Source: an uncultured Eubacteriales bacterium (lineage in GTDB: Bacteria > Bacillota > Clostridia > Oscillospirales > Acutalibacteraceae). Taken from it: DNA of 64,000 nt. The position numbers were made by a program, and so were the translations under genes. The stretch covers positions 77,463-141,462 of the forward strand of contig CAKSFA010000002.1 of assembly GCA_934454125.1 (NCBI GenBank), written 5' to 3'. The notes below the pieces were generated by a model that made no database searches, had not been told where the DNA came from, and worked only from the letters and a program-made list of their open reading frames with translations. Positions 17,383 to 26,547 of this stretch are shown here, piece after piece. Numbering within the stretch: the first letter of the stretch is position 1; each line of letters starts with the position of its first letter.

Positions 17383-17638
17383 ATAGCAATGCAATCTCTT
17401 TCAGGCGCGCAATAATCGGTAAATGTTGTGGGCATACGCTCTCACATTTTCCGCAAGCCACACAGCGCGCCGCCATCCCAGGTTTTAACCCATACCCCTG
17501 TATGCTACTTTTCACTGCTTGTGCGTCTCGTTGCTGCACCCATGCGTTATACGCTGTCATCAACTCCGGTATCGCAATGGCCACCGGACAATTATCGCAA
17601 CGGCGACAACCCTTGCACAGCTCCTGCACCGTACTCAC
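17381..17638 (-). CDS. Orphan dicluster 4Fe-4S domain, like the C-terminus of ferredoxin-type aldo/keto reductases
   Basis: About 85 residues from a GTG that overlaps the TGA of the upstream HAD gene (GTGA). It has two iron-sulfur motifs: CKGCRRCDNCP near the start and CVACGKCESVCP near the end, separated by a helical region containing NAWVQQ and YG. This spacing is that of the C-terminal domain attached to clostridial aldo/keto reductases, but no reductase barrel precedes it. It may be a small electron-transfer protein, or a remnant kept by coupling to the HAD gene. The start is uncertain (weak GCAGGTG site). Confidence 0.6.
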   Translation of the reverse strand: MSTVQELCKGCRRCDNCPVAIAIPELMTAYNAWVQQRDAQAVKSSIQGYGLKPGMAARCVACGKCESVCPQHLPIIARLKEIALL

Positions 17639-18474
17639 TGCGCACCTGCTAAAAAGCGCATCACTGCATATGCAACGCCGTCCTGTGCATTTGAGCATGT
17701 GATAAAATCTGCAGCCTGTTTTACCGCATCAATGCCATTTTCCATCGCAATCGCCAGTCCAGCCCGCTGCAACAGCGTAATATCATTCATACTGTCTCCA
17801 ATAGCCATCACTTGTTCCATCGTAAAGTTTAGCTGCTGGCACAGCCATTCCACTGCCTGTGCTTTCCCGGTATCCGCCGCACTAATTTCAATATTCAGTG
17901 GGTAAGAAGACGTCAGAGAAATCGCTTTTTCTTCGGCGAGTTCTCGCCACAGTCGCTCCAACAATACCGAATCACCCGTTTTAACGTTGATATTTTCAAT
18001 GCCTGCCTCTGCCGTTTTCACAACTGCATGCACATCATCTACTGCCGTACGGGTACTCAATACATAAGGTACATATTGTGCCGCAGTGCCATAATCCGTC
18101 AAACAACTTAAAAACCGACGCTCCGCATATGTCTTTCCAGCCACAAAAATTTCAGTCATCACGTCATACTGTTCCAACAATTTTAATACACGCAGCACCG
18201 TATCTTGCCCCAGCAAATTGCGATAAATCGCCTCTTGCTCGGGCAAACGGTCAACCGCAGCACCGTTTGAGGTAATCGCATATCGAATTCCAGGTATTTC
18301 CAGCATCTCCTGTGGCATAGAACCAAACACCCTGCCAGTGCAAGGCACCACAACAATACCGCACTCTTTTATGGCAAATTGCAAAGCATTGCGCACAACC
18401 GGGGTCAACTCTCCGTCTATTCCCAGAGTTGTTCCATCTAAATCGATTGCCAATAACTTAATCGTTGTCTCCAT
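17635..18474 (-). CDS. Cof-type HAD-IIB phosphatase
   Basis: 279 residues. Motif I LAIDLDGTTLG (nucleophile Asp), motif II VVPCTGR, motif III Lys region, and motif IV MAIGDSMNDITLLQRAG are all present, with a C2-type cap between motifs II and III. Family members dephosphorylate sugar phosphates, FMN or pyridoxal phosphate; substrate here is unknown. Followed without a gap by the 4Fe-4S mini-gene. Confidence 0.9.
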   Translation of the reverse strand: METTIKLLAIDLDGTTLGIDGELTPVVRNALQFAIKECGIVVVPCTGRVFGSMPQEMLEIPGIRYAITSNGAAVDRLPEQEAIYRNLLGQDTVLRVLKLLEQYDVMTEIFVAGKTYAERRFLSCLTDYGTAAQYVPYVLSTRTAVDDVHAVVKTAEAGIENINVKTGDSVLLERLWRELAEEKAISLTSSYPLNIEISAADTGKAQAVEWLCQQLNFTMEQVMAIGDSMNDITLLQRAGLAIAMENGIDAVKQAADFITCSNAQDGVAYAVMRFLAGAQ

Positions 18475-18498
18475 TCCAAATCCCTGCCGCTATTCAAA

Positions 18499-19671
18499 TT
18501 ACGCGCGTGCAACGCCTGTTTTTCTTGCAGCTTCCTTCACGGCTTCTGCAACGGCTTGTGCAACGCCTTTTTCCAGCGGATCCGGAATGATAAAATCTGG
18601 GCGCAATACGTCATCGTCAATCAAATCTGCAATGGCATATGCTGCTGCAATCTTCATCTCTTCATTAATCTCCGTTGCACGCACATCCAAAGCTCCGCGG
18701 AATATCCCGGGAAATACCAACACATTATTAATCTGATTCGGAAAATCTGAACGTCCGGTACCCACTACCTTTGCACCGGCAGCCAGTGCTTCATCTGGAA
18801 AAATCTCCGGAACAGGGTTGGCCATTGCAAACACAATCGCATCTTTTGCCATAGACTGCACCATCTCTTTGGTCACACAACCCGGTGCCGAAACACCAAG
18901 CAGCATATCCGCTCCCTGAATCACCTCAGCCAATGTGCCCTGCTGGCGTTGCAAATTGGTCACTTTGGCAATTTCCTGCTGGCCTGCATTCATACCAGGC
19001 TTTCCTTCATAGAGTGCTCCACTGCGGTCACACAAAATCACATGCTTCAGTCCCATTTCCAAAAACAGCTTTGTACACGCAATCCCCGCAGAGCCCGCTC
19101 CGTTTACTACAAGCCGAATGTCCTCCAACTTTTTGCCAACCAGCTTTACTGCATTGAGCATCGCTGCCGCAGCAACAATCGCCGTTCCATGCTGATCATC
19201 ATGAAACACTGGAATATCCAGCTCTTCCCGCAACCGGCGCTCAATTTCAAAACAACGCGGTGCAGCAATATCCTCTAAATTGATGCCGCCAAAGGTAGGC
19301 GCAATCATCTTTACTGCCTGCACAATTTCCTCCACATCTTTCGATGCAAGACAAATCGGAAAGGCATCCACATCACCAAATGCTTTGAATAAAACAGATT
19401 TTCCCTCCATTACAGGCATACCTGCCTCTGGGCCAATGTCTCCCAAACCCAAAACTGCCGTACCGTCTGTTACCACAGCCACCAGATTCCATTTCCGGCA
19501 ATATTCATACACATCGTTTTTATCTTTATTAATTTCTATGCAAGGAGCTGCTACCCCCGGTGTGTAAGCAATCGAAAGGTCTTCTCTGGTCTCCACCTCA
19601 CAAGTAGGCACAACTTCAATTTTGCCTCTCCATTGTAAATGTTTTTCTAAAGCAATTTTTGCGTAATCCAT
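18499..19671 (-). CDS. NAD(P)-dependent malic enzyme (oxaloacetate-decarboxylating malate dehydrogenase)
   Basis: 390 residues, the short bacterial form. AYTPGVAAPC, DGTAVLGLGDIGPEAGMPVMEGK, the metal site EDIAAPRCFEIERRL and FHDDQHGTA, and the dinucleotide motif VNGAGSAGIA are present. It converts malate to pyruvate and CO2, linking the C4 pool (with PEPCK and citrate synthase in this window) to pyruvate and NAD(P)H. ATG at 19671 is chosen because AAAGAGG lies upstream; nine extra in-frame residues upstream would absorb it. Confidence 0.95.
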   Translation of the reverse strand: MDYAKIALEKHLQWRGKIEVVPTCEVETREDLSIAYTPGVAAPCIEINKDKNDVYEYCRKWNLVAVVTDGTAVLGLGDIGPEAGMPVMEGKSVLFKAFGDVDAFPICLASKDVEEIVQAVKMIAPTFGGINLEDIAAPRCFEIERRLREELDIPVFHDDQHGTAIVAAAAMLNAVKLVGKKLEDIRLVVNGAGSAGIACTKLFLEMGLKHVILCDRSGALYEGKPGMNAGQQEIAKVTNLQRQQGTLAEVIQGADMLLGVSAPGCVTKEMVQSMAKDAIVFAMANPVPEIFPDEALAAGAKVVGTGRSDFPNQINNVLVFPGIFRGALDVRATEINEEMKIAAAYAIADLIDDDVLRPDFIIPDPLEKGVAQAVAEAVKEAARKTGVARA

Positions 19672-19696
19672 AAACTCTAATACCTCTTTCTGTCGC

Positions 19697-19712
19697 ACAG
19701 GTTTTCACCTGT
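19697..19712 (-). promoter_or_regulatory. Inverted repeat in the malic enzyme leader, possible operator
   Basis: ACAGGT-TTTC-ACCTGT, a perfect 6-4-6 palindrome between the promoter-like TTGCGG-16-TATACT (around 19740-19770, minus) and the ribosome site. It has no T-run, so it is not a terminator. It could be a repressor site or an mRNA hairpin. Confidence 0.35.
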
Positions 19713-19801
19713 ATGTTATTTCTGTGCTTCGTGTTTAGTATAGCATATTTCAAAAAAACCGCAACAAAAACAAAGTTTTTTAAGATTCTTTTATAAAATA
19801 C

Positions 19802-19830
19802 TTTACAATCTGTCTAAATTTCTGTATAAT
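19802..19830 (+). promoter_or_regulatory. Predicted promoter of the htrA-like gene
   Basis: TTTACA - 17 nt - TATAAT. The start codon is 190 nt downstream, so the mRNA would have a long leader with a hairpin TTTGCTGA / TCAGCAAA at 19893-19922. Confidence 0.65.
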
Positions 19831-20019
19831 AGCAAAAGAACACTCACCCGGGAGAGTATTTTATAGTATTTTCCGGAAACAGTTGTTTTATTTTTGCTGA
19901 TATCCATAAAAATCTCAGCAAATCTATAAAAAATCGTCACATAGCTGTCACAATTCTGCATCATAGTAGAAGCATATTGACGGCAGCAATATGGCTTGCC
20001 AAATGAAAGGATGACAGTT

Positions 20020-21360
20020 ATGCAAAACGGAAACCCCTTTGATCAAAACCCTTTTCAGTCTCAAAATGAGCAACAACCCATCGAGGCACAATGGAATGCC
20101 CCTGAAAACGATCCAATCGCACAAAACACGCAATGGAACGGCAGCAGCTACCACAGCTCTTATCAGAACTATTCTGATTCCTTCGGTTCCGGTCTTCCGC
20201 CGGAGCAAAAGGACGGAGCACGAAAACCGCTGCCACTTTGGGCAAAAATTGTCTGCGGCGTTGCTGCATGCTGCGTTATTTCTGCAGCTTCTGTTGGCAG
20301 CTTTATTGGACTGGTAAATTCTGGCGCAGTTAAGCTTACCACTGCATCAAGCGGCGGCTCTGCCTTTAACATTGCAAAATCAGACGGTACGAGTTCTACT
20401 ACGCAAACTTCCACACTAACTGGCTTGCTGACCACAGAAGAGGTCGCACAAAAAGTGATTCCATCGGTTGTTTGCATTCAGGCGTATTCCGATACCAACA
20501 ATTATTGGAATACAAATTCTTCCTCTGAAACTGGTGAGGGTTCGGGTATTATTGCATCATCTGATGGGTATATTATTACCAACGCCCATGTGATCAGCGG
20601 GGCATCTGCTGTCAAGGCGATTTTGTCCGACGGCACCAGCCATGAAGCAAAAGTCGTTGGTTCTGACACAGCAACCGACCTTGCATTACTCAAGATCGAC
20701 GCAACAGGTCTGCAAGCTGCCGAGTTTGGCTCTGCCACAGATTTGAAGGTAGGCGGTCAGGTTGTAGCCATTGGTAACCCAGGGGGTATCCGGTTTAATT
20801 CTTCGGTCACCGTCGGTTACGTTTCAGCATTGAATCGCTCGATTTCTTACAATGGCTACGATATGGAATGCATCCAAACCGATGCAGCCATCAATCCTGG
20901 CAACTCTGGTGGTGCACTGGTCAACATGTATGGCCAGGTTGTCGGTATCAACTCGGCAAAAATTACTGCAACCGGCTACGAGGGACTTGGCTTTGCAATT
21001 CCCATCGACACTGCTCAGCCGATTATTACCAGCCTGAAAGAGAATGGCTACGTTAAAGACCGCGCAATGCTTGGCATCACCGGTCAGTATATTGACGAAA
21101 CCACAGCTCGTTTCTATGGTTTAACGCAAGGCTACAGCATTGTTTCGATCAGCAACAACAGTATCTCTGCCGCAGGTATTCAAAAAGGTGATGTCATTAC
21201 CAAAGTCGACACAACCAACGTCACCACTGAAACAACCGTGCAAAACTTTGTTGCACAGAAAAAACCGGGAGATTCCGTTACGCTTGAGATTTACCGTCCA
21301 GGCACCAGAGAAACTTTTACCGCAACGGTAACACTCATGGAATATACCCCATCTAACTAG
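20020..21360 (+). CDS. htrA: HtrA/DegP-family S1C serine protease with PDZ domain
   Basis: 446 residues. A cytoplasmic Gln/Asn/Ser-rich N-terminus (1-70), one membrane helix (about 73-100), a linker, a trypsin-like domain with triad His190 (TNAHV), Asp220 (TATDLALLKID) and Ser296 (GNSGGALVN), and a C-terminal PDZ domain (about 350-440). It degrades or refolds damaged proteins on the outer face of the membrane. ATG at 20020 follows AAAGGATG; an in-frame ATG 8 codons earlier has no such site. Its -10/-35 are near consensus. Confidence 0.95.
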   Translation: MQNGNPFDQNPFQSQNEQQPIEAQWNAPENDPIAQNTQWNGSSYHSSYQNYSDSFGSGLPPEQKDGARKPLPLWAKIVCGVAACCVISAASVGSFIGLVNSGAVKLTTASSGGSAFNIAKSDGTSSTTQTSTLTGLLTTEEVAQKVIPSVVCIQAYSDTNNYWNTNSSSETGEGSGIIASSDGYIITNAHVISGASAVKAILSDGTSHEAKVVGSDTATDLALLKIDATGLQAAEFGSATDLKVGGQVVAIGNPGGIRFNSSVTVGYVSALNRSISYNGYDMECIQTDAAINPGNSGGALVNMYGQVVGINSAKITATGYEGLGFAIPIDTAQPIITSLKENGYVKDRAMLGITGQYIDETTARFYGLTQGYSIVSISNNSISAAGIQKGDVITKVDTTNVTTETTVQNFVAQKKPGDSVTLEIYRPGTRETFTATVTLMEYTPSN

Positions 21361-21394
21361 CTTACGACAAACTTTTTCATATATCTTCTTTCCC

Positions 21395-21433
21395 GAACAG
21401 GGCAGCCCACCGGTTGTCCTGTTCACCCTTTTT
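21395..21433 (+). terminator. Terminator after htrA
   Basis: GAACAGG-containing stem pairing with CCTGTTC, followed by ACCCTTTTTA. The next 300 nt (21434-21740) hold no convincing gene. Confidence 0.65.
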
Positions 21434-21740
21434 ACTCCACAAATCAAACCCCATCTGTCCACCTTGCATCAATTTCGTTTCACCTGCCGCAAATTGGTAT
21501 CAAAATGCATAACGCAAATATGCAGCTTTCCTCTCCTCAAAGCACATCCAGTATTATAACAATTACCACCTTTACCGGCAGGTTTCTGGGTGTAAAACAC
21601 GGGCAGGCTATTCAACCGAACCCTGAACGCTTCATTCTCCCTCATTCCCATATAAACAACTTCCCATTTATTCCAATTCACGCAATCACCTTAACCGAAC
21701 TATTTGGACCATTTGCTTAACCAGTCACTTTCTACAGCAC

Positions 21741-21772
21741 AAAAAATAGGCATGCCGCTTTTGGCATGCCTT
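21741..21772 (-). terminator. Terminator of the sortase gene
   Basis: Minus strand GGCATGCC - AAAAGC - GGCATGCC, then TATTTTTT. Confidence 0.85.
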
Positions 21773-21779
21773 CTATTAT

Positions 21780-22787
21780 TTATTCTTTTGAATACCAGTT
21801 GATTTTTCCCTGTGCCAACGCCTGTTCAAACGTTGCCGGGTGGTCTGGCTTTGTACCACCTTTTGCACTGTACCATCCATCCGGATACAGCACAGAAGGA
21901 TTCCAACGTGCTTGTTCCGTGTTGACTGTCGTCTCTTCACCCTGCCGCACCTTACGCGCCACAATCACTGTGCGAAAATCATCCAGCTCATATGAGCAGG
22001 TCGAAAGCAGCACAATCTGGTCATCTGCCCGAATATCCACATCCGTATTAAAAATGGACCGAATTCGCAACTGATACACAAAATTCAAAAAGTCACTGTC
22101 ACTTGCAAACGAATACCGCAAATAATTAAACGGCTCTCCCTGGCTTGCCAACGTGTTTGTTTTAACTACGGCAAAAATTTTCCAGTCTGCATTGTATTTC
22201 ACCGTGTCCATCTCAAACACCGGGTGTTCCTTATAATAATCTAGGCTGCCATATTTGAGCAAGCTGCCAAACATTCTGCCATCGTTCATGCTGTGCCCAT
22301 ACAAAATTAAGCTTTTTGAATTCGCATCTGCCAAATCGATTGAATTTTTTGCATCAAAAAACAAACTGCCATATTTGGTATTCTGCCTTTCATAATCGCG
22401 ATACAAATAATACTCCGGATTACTTGTGCTCGATTGCAAAATTGGGTAATCCACCACGGTATCCCGTATCCGAATCCAACCTTTAATATCCGAGTTGATC
22501 TTCTGCAATTCTACAAACTTTTTCAAATTGCCGTTTTCATCATACTCACTCTCTTCCTGCGGTGTCGTTTCTTCACTATGATACAACTGCTGCACATATC
22601 CGGCTTTATTATCTACCATCAGAGGCTGTATTACCATTTCCCACAGTAAAATACCGCCTGTTACCAAAAAGGTCAACAACGCCACATCCAAAATAATTTT
22701 GCGTACTACCTCTCCGCCTTTATCTCCCCGCCATGGTAGCACAGCAGCCACCCAAGGTCGTGTCCGTTTTTTTTCATATTTTGCCAC
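21780..22787 (-). CDS. srtB: Class B sortase
   Basis: 335 residues. Cytoplasmic basic N-terminus, membrane helix (about 31-55), extracellular sortase domain with His165 (YGHSMNDG), Cys264 (LSTCSYE) and Arg272 (FRTVIVAR), the catalytic triad. GWIRI...VDYPILQ and NTKYGSLFFD are typical of class B. It joins proteins bearing a C-terminal sorting signal to the cell wall or assembles pilus-like structures. No obvious sorting-signal substrate is encoded in the window. It starts 13 nt after cinA ends, so cinA-srtB are probably one operon. Confidence 0.93.
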   Translation of the reverse strand: MAKYEKKRTRPWVAAVLPWRGDKGGEVVRKIILDVALLTFLVTGGILLWEMVIQPLMVDNKAGYVQQLYHSEETTPQEESEYDENGNLKKFVELQKINSDIKGWIRIRDTVVDYPILQSSTSNPEYYLYRDYERQNTKYGSLFFDAKNSIDLADANSKSLILYGHSMNDGRMFGSLLKYGSLDYYKEHPVFEMDTVKYNADWKIFAVVKTNTLASQGEPFNYLRYSFASDSDFLNFVYQLRIRSIFNTDVDIRADDQIVLLSTCSYELDDFRTVIVARKVRQGEETTVNTEQARWNPSVLYPDGWYSAKGGTKPDHPATFEQALAQGKINWYSKE

Positions 22788-22800
22788 TCTGGCACCTCCT

Positions 22801-24051
22801 TTATACAGTCGGATCCAAGCCCTGTAAGTAACGCCGCAACATATTCAGCGCAGTTGAAGCCGCCGTAATCCGATAATACTCCCTAGTTCGTTTAGGGGCA
22901 GCGCCCTCGCCCAACTGTTTTACCCATGTCTGCGTTCCGTCCGTCAAACCAATATAGATTAATCCCACCGGTTTCTCTTCACTGCCGCCATCTGGCCCTG
23001 CAATTCCCGTAATACCAATGCCATAGGTGCTACCCGTAGTATTGCGCACCCCCTGTGCCATCGCACGGGCAACCTGCTCACTCACTGCACCATACTGCGC
23101 CAGCAGCTCCTCCGGCACACCAATCAATTGGCGCTTAATGCGGTTTGCATAAGTGCACATACCACACTCAAACACTGCCGAAGCACCAGCAACATCCGTC
23201 AGCCGCTTTGAAAGCAGCCCGCCTGTGCAAGATTCTGCTGTTGCAACGGTCTCTCCGCACTTTTGCAACATCTGCACCACCGTGTGCTCCAAGCTGTCGG
23301 TATTTACACCATACACAACATCGCCCAAAATTGCAACCATTTCTTTCGTTACCGGCGCACACATTGCCTTTGCCTGCTCCAATGTTTTTGCCTTTGCAGT
23401 CACGCGCACAAACATTTCGCCATCCTTGGCATACGTGGCCGCCGTCGGGTTTCCCCCCTCCAGATAATCAGCAAGCAATTCGGCAACTGCACCTTCACCC
23501 TTGCCAAACACATAAATATTGTCCGAATAAATCGTCGCCTGCTCCACATTCTGCAAAAACGGCACTGCATAGCGCTCCAGCATTGGTTTCAGCTCGCTTG
23601 GCGGCCCTGGAAACATTATAATATATTTTCCATCCGTCTCCACCACGCAGCCCGGTGCAGTTCCCACATCATTGGGCAGCACCGTACATCCCTGCGGTAG
23701 CAGCGCCTGCTTGAGCTGATTTCCCCCACAATATCTGCCTTTAAAATAAGCTTCGATACGTGCCCTTGCACCCGCATCCTCCAGCAGTGGCACACCTGCC
23801 ACTGCTGCAATTGTCTCTTTGGTCAAGTCATCCTTCGTCGGACCAAGCCCCCCTGTCGTAATCACCAGATCACTGCGTTCCAGTGCCTGCTCCAGCGCCT
23901 GCCGCAGCCGTTCTTCATTATCACCCACCGTTGCGGCATACAGCAGGTCAATTCCCAACTCAGAGAGTGCTTGCGCTACAATCGTTGCATCCGTATTCAC
24001 CGTCTGTCCCAACAGCAACTCTGTTCCTACTGAAATAATCTCCGCTTTCAT
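22801..24051 (-). CDS. cinA: CinA: nicotinamide mononucleotide deamidase / MoCF-domain protein
   Basis: 416 residues with both expected domains. The N-terminal MoCF-like domain shows SVGTELLLGQTVNTDA and TTGGLGPTKDDLTKE; the C-terminal amidase shows TAESCTGGLLSKRLT and GITGIAGPDGG. The C-terminal domain converts NMN to nicotinate mononucleotide; the N-terminal domain has ADP-ribose pyrophosphatase activity in some relatives. It may complement NadE (also in the window) in NAD recycling. Confidence 0.95.
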   Translation of the reverse strand: MKAEIISVGTELLLGQTVNTDATIVAQALSELGIDLLYAATVGDNEERLRQALEQALERSDLVITTGGLGPTKDDLTKETIAAVAGVPLLEDAGARARIEAYFKGRYCGGNQLKQALLPQGCTVLPNDVGTAPGCVVETDGKYIIMFPGPPSELKPMLERYAVPFLQNVEQATIYSDNIYVFGKGEGAVAELLADYLEGGNPTAATYAKDGEMFVRVTAKAKTLEQAKAMCAPVTKEMVAILGDVVYGVNTDSLEHTVVQMLQKCGETVATAESCTGGLLSKRLTDVAGASAVFECGMCTYANRIKRQLIGVPEELLAQYGAVSEQVARAMAQGVRNTTGSTYGIGITGIAGPDGGSEEKPVGLIYIGLTDGTQTWVKQLGEGAAPKRTREYYRITAASTALNMLRRYLQGLDPTV

Positions 24052-24070
24052 AAAGACCGTTCCTTTCCGA

Positions 24071-25270
24071 TTATTCGTTCATTGCCTCCTGCACACCATT
24101 CCGGCTAATTTTCCGATACGTCGCACCCTGTACGCAAGCATCAATCAAATCCTGCACCACCAGTTTTGCTTCCTCTTTTTCCACAATAGCAAGATTCGGC
24201 TTTGTTCTAGGGTGTTTCGGCGTAAAAATTGTACAACAATCCTCATACGGCTCAATCGATATATCAAACGTACCAATGCGCCGCGCAATTCCCACAATCT
24301 CTGTTTTGTCCATGCCAATCAATGGCCGAAACACCGGCATATCCGCTGTGCAATCAGTACAGGCAATGGCCTGCATCGTCTGGCTTGCCACTTGTCCCAG
24401 GCTCTCACCAGTAATCAGTGCGCCACAGTCCTCACGCTGCGCCAGCTCCTGCGCAATCCGCATCATAAAGCGCCGCATCAATACCGTAAATAGCTCCTCC
24501 TCGCAATGCTTGCGTATCTCCTCCTGCACTTTGGCAAACGGTACTGTATACATCTTGATTCTGCCACTATATGCACTCACCTGCCGCAGCAGACGCACCA
24601 CTTTATCTTCCGCACGTTCACTGGTATACGGCGGGCTTGCAAAATGCACTGCAATCAGTTCCACGCCGCGTTTTGCCATCATCCATGATGCCACCGGGCT
24701 GTCAATTCCTCCACTAATCAGCACTGCTGCCTTACCGCCAGTTCCCACTGGTATTCCACCTGCGCCCGGCACAGCGTCTGTGTGCAAATACGCTGCAAAA
24801 TCGCGCACTTCTGCATACACCGTGCAATCTGGTCGGTGCACATCCACTGTCAGATGCGGGTACCGCTCCAGCAAAAATTCACCCAACTGTGCACAAATCT
24901 GCGGCGAATTGAGCGAAAATTTTTTATCCGAACGCTTTGCCTCCACCTTAAAGGTTTTCGCCTGCGCCAGCTGTTCTCTCAAATAATCCGCGCAAGCCTG
25001 CTCCATTGCACTCATCTCTTTTTCTGCCACGCATGCCCGCACAACAGAGGCAATTCCAAAAATCTGTTCGGCACGCCGCTGCACTTCATCAAAATCAATA
25101 TTTGATTCTTGCGGAGTCACCGTAATGGTAGACTGCGCCAACGTAATCTCAAACGTACCCAAATCAGCCAACGTATGTCTGATCCGCTTAATCAGCGTAT
25201 GTTCAAACGTTTTGCGATTTAGCCCCTTGAGCACCAGCTCACCCAATTTTAACAGTAAAATTTCCTTCAT
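24071..25270 (-). CDS. thiI: tRNA 4-thiouridine synthase ThiI
   Basis: 399 residues: N-terminal ferredoxin-like and THUMP domains (1-170) and a PP-loop ATPase with ISGGIDSPVASW. It lacks a C-terminal rhodanese domain, as usual in Firmicutes, and EDCCTIFTPKHPRT supplies catalytic cysteines. It thiolates U8 of tRNAs (and may supply sulfur for thiamin). The cysteine desulfurase gene directly upstream (19-nt gap) is its probable sulfur donor, the arrangement known for NifZ-ThiI in Bacillus. Confidence 0.96.
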   Translation of the reverse strand: MKEILLLKLGELVLKGLNRKTFEHTLIKRIRHTLADLGTFEITLAQSTITVTPQESNIDFDEVQRRAEQIFGIASVVRACVAEKEMSAMEQACADYLREQLAQAKTFKVEAKRSDKKFSLNSPQICAQLGEFLLERYPHLTVDVHRPDCTVYAEVRDFAAYLHTDAVPGAGGIPVGTGGKAAVLISGGIDSPVASWMMAKRGVELIAVHFASPPYTSERAEDKVVRLLRQVSAYSGRIKMYTVPFAKVQEEIRKHCEEELFTVLMRRFMMRIAQELAQREDCGALITGESLGQVASQTMQAIACTDCTADMPVFRPLIGMDKTEIVGIARRIGTFDISIEPYEDCCTIFTPKHPRTKPNLAIVEKEEAKLVVQDLIDACVQGATYRKISRNGVQEAMNE

Positions 25271-25288
25271 GTCCTCCGCCTTCTCTTC

Positions 25289-26425
25289 CTACCGTTTTTC
25301 TCCCGCCAGTGTCTCCATACCTGCTTGCACAGCCTGCACCAGCGCCGCAATCTCTGCTTCCTGCGTCTCCCGCGAAAAGCTTACCCGAATTGCTGTCTGT
25401 ATGCGTTGTTTTTCCAGCCCCATTGCAGTCAACACATGGCTTTGTTTCCCTTTTGCACATGCCGATCCACCCGAAACATAAATCTGCCTTGCTGCCAAAA
25501 AATGCAGCAGTGTCTCAGCCCGCACGCAGCATGTCGAAAAATTCAGCACATAGGGCGACCCCTGCCGCGGCGAATTGATTACAACCCCCGGCAATTCCTC
25601 CAACTGTGCTCTGCACGCATCATGCAACGCCTGTATGCGGTCAAGCGTCGGCTTTAGTTCTGGCAATGCATGCACCGCCGCACCAAATCCGCCAATCAGC
25701 GGCACAGCCTCTGTTCCGGCACGCAGACCCTTTTCCTGTCCGCCACCCAGCATCTGAGGCAAAAGCCGCACTCCCTGCTGCACATACAACGCTCCAATGC
25801 CCTTTGGCGCATGAATCTTATGCCCGCTTACCGTCAGCAAATCTATCCCCAACTGTCTTGGCCGAAACGGCAACTTACCAAATGCCTGCACTGCGTCACA
25901 ATGCAGCAATGCCGGTGCATGCTTACGTTTGATGATCTCTGCCGCCGCCTGAACAGGCAAAATGCTGCCCACTTCGTTGTTGACCATCATTACACTAACC
26001 AAAATCGTCTCATCATCGATGGCTGCTTCCAACTGCTCCGGCAAGATGGTTCCATCGGCCTGCGGTTGCAAATACTCTACTACAAAGCCCTCCTGCTCCA
26101 ACTTCTGCATACAACTCAACACAGAAGCATGCTCAATCGCTGTCGTCACAATCTTCCTGCCATGCCGCTTTCTTGCATATGCTGCACCCAATATCGCCAA
26201 ATTATTCGCTTCTGTGCCGCCCGAGGTAAACGTAATCTCTCCCTCCTGCACACCCAAAGCTTGCGCCACAGCAAAACGAGCATCGCTCATTTCCTGTTCC
26301 GCCTCAAATCCCATCGTATGCAAAGAAGATGGGTTGCCATATATCGTTGTCATAAGCGCCATCACCTTGTCTGCCGCTGCCTGGCAAACCTTTGTCGTTG
26401 CGCTGTTATCTAAATAAAGTTCCAT
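25289..26425 (-). CDS. Cysteine desulfurase (IscS/NifS family)
   Basis: About 378 residues. LYLDNSATTKV at the start, EHASVL (His stacking on PLP), SGHKIHAPKG (PLP lysine), and GSACAKGKQSHVL (active-site Cys loop). It liberates sulfur from cysteine as enzyme persulfide, here probably for ThiI. ATG at 26425 follows GGGAGAAG; the 17 in-frame codons upstream are not needed. Confidence 0.95.
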   Translation of the reverse strand: MELYLDNSATTKVCQAAADKVMALMTTIYGNPSSLHTMGFEAEQEMSDARFAVAQALGVQEGEITFTSGGTEANNLAILGAAYARKRHGRKIVTTAIEHASVLSCMQKLEQEGFVVEYLQPQADGTILPEQLEAAIDDETILVSVMMVNNEVGSILPVQAAAEIIKRKHAPALLHCDAVQAFGKLPFRPRQLGIDLLTVSGHKIHAPKGIGALYVQQGVRLLPQMLGGGQEKGLRAGTEAVPLIGGFGAAVHALPELKPTLDRIQALHDACRAQLEELPGVVINSPRQGSPYVLNFSTCCVRAETLLHFLAARQIYVSGGSACAKGKQSHVLTAMGLEKQRIQTAIRVSFSRETQEAEIAALVQAVQAGMETLAGEKR

Positions 26426-26512
26426 GCTTTCTTCTCCCATTATTCTGTTTTCCATTATACAACAAGCCCGCCGCACTGCAAAGTAAAAAACAAAACTTTC
26501 ACAAAACAGTCA

Positions 26513-26543
26513 CAAAAAAACAGCCGCTGTCAATCGGCTGTTC
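26513..26543 (-). terminator. Terminator of the GT28 gene
   Basis: Minus strand AACAGCCG - 8 nt - CGGCTGTT then TTTTTT. Confidence 0.85.
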
Positions 26544-26547
26544 CGGT

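Noticed and set aside
21434..21740. Short open frames of about 70 codons between htrA and srtB
   Set aside because: No ribosome site, no recognisable protein features, and located between two terminators.
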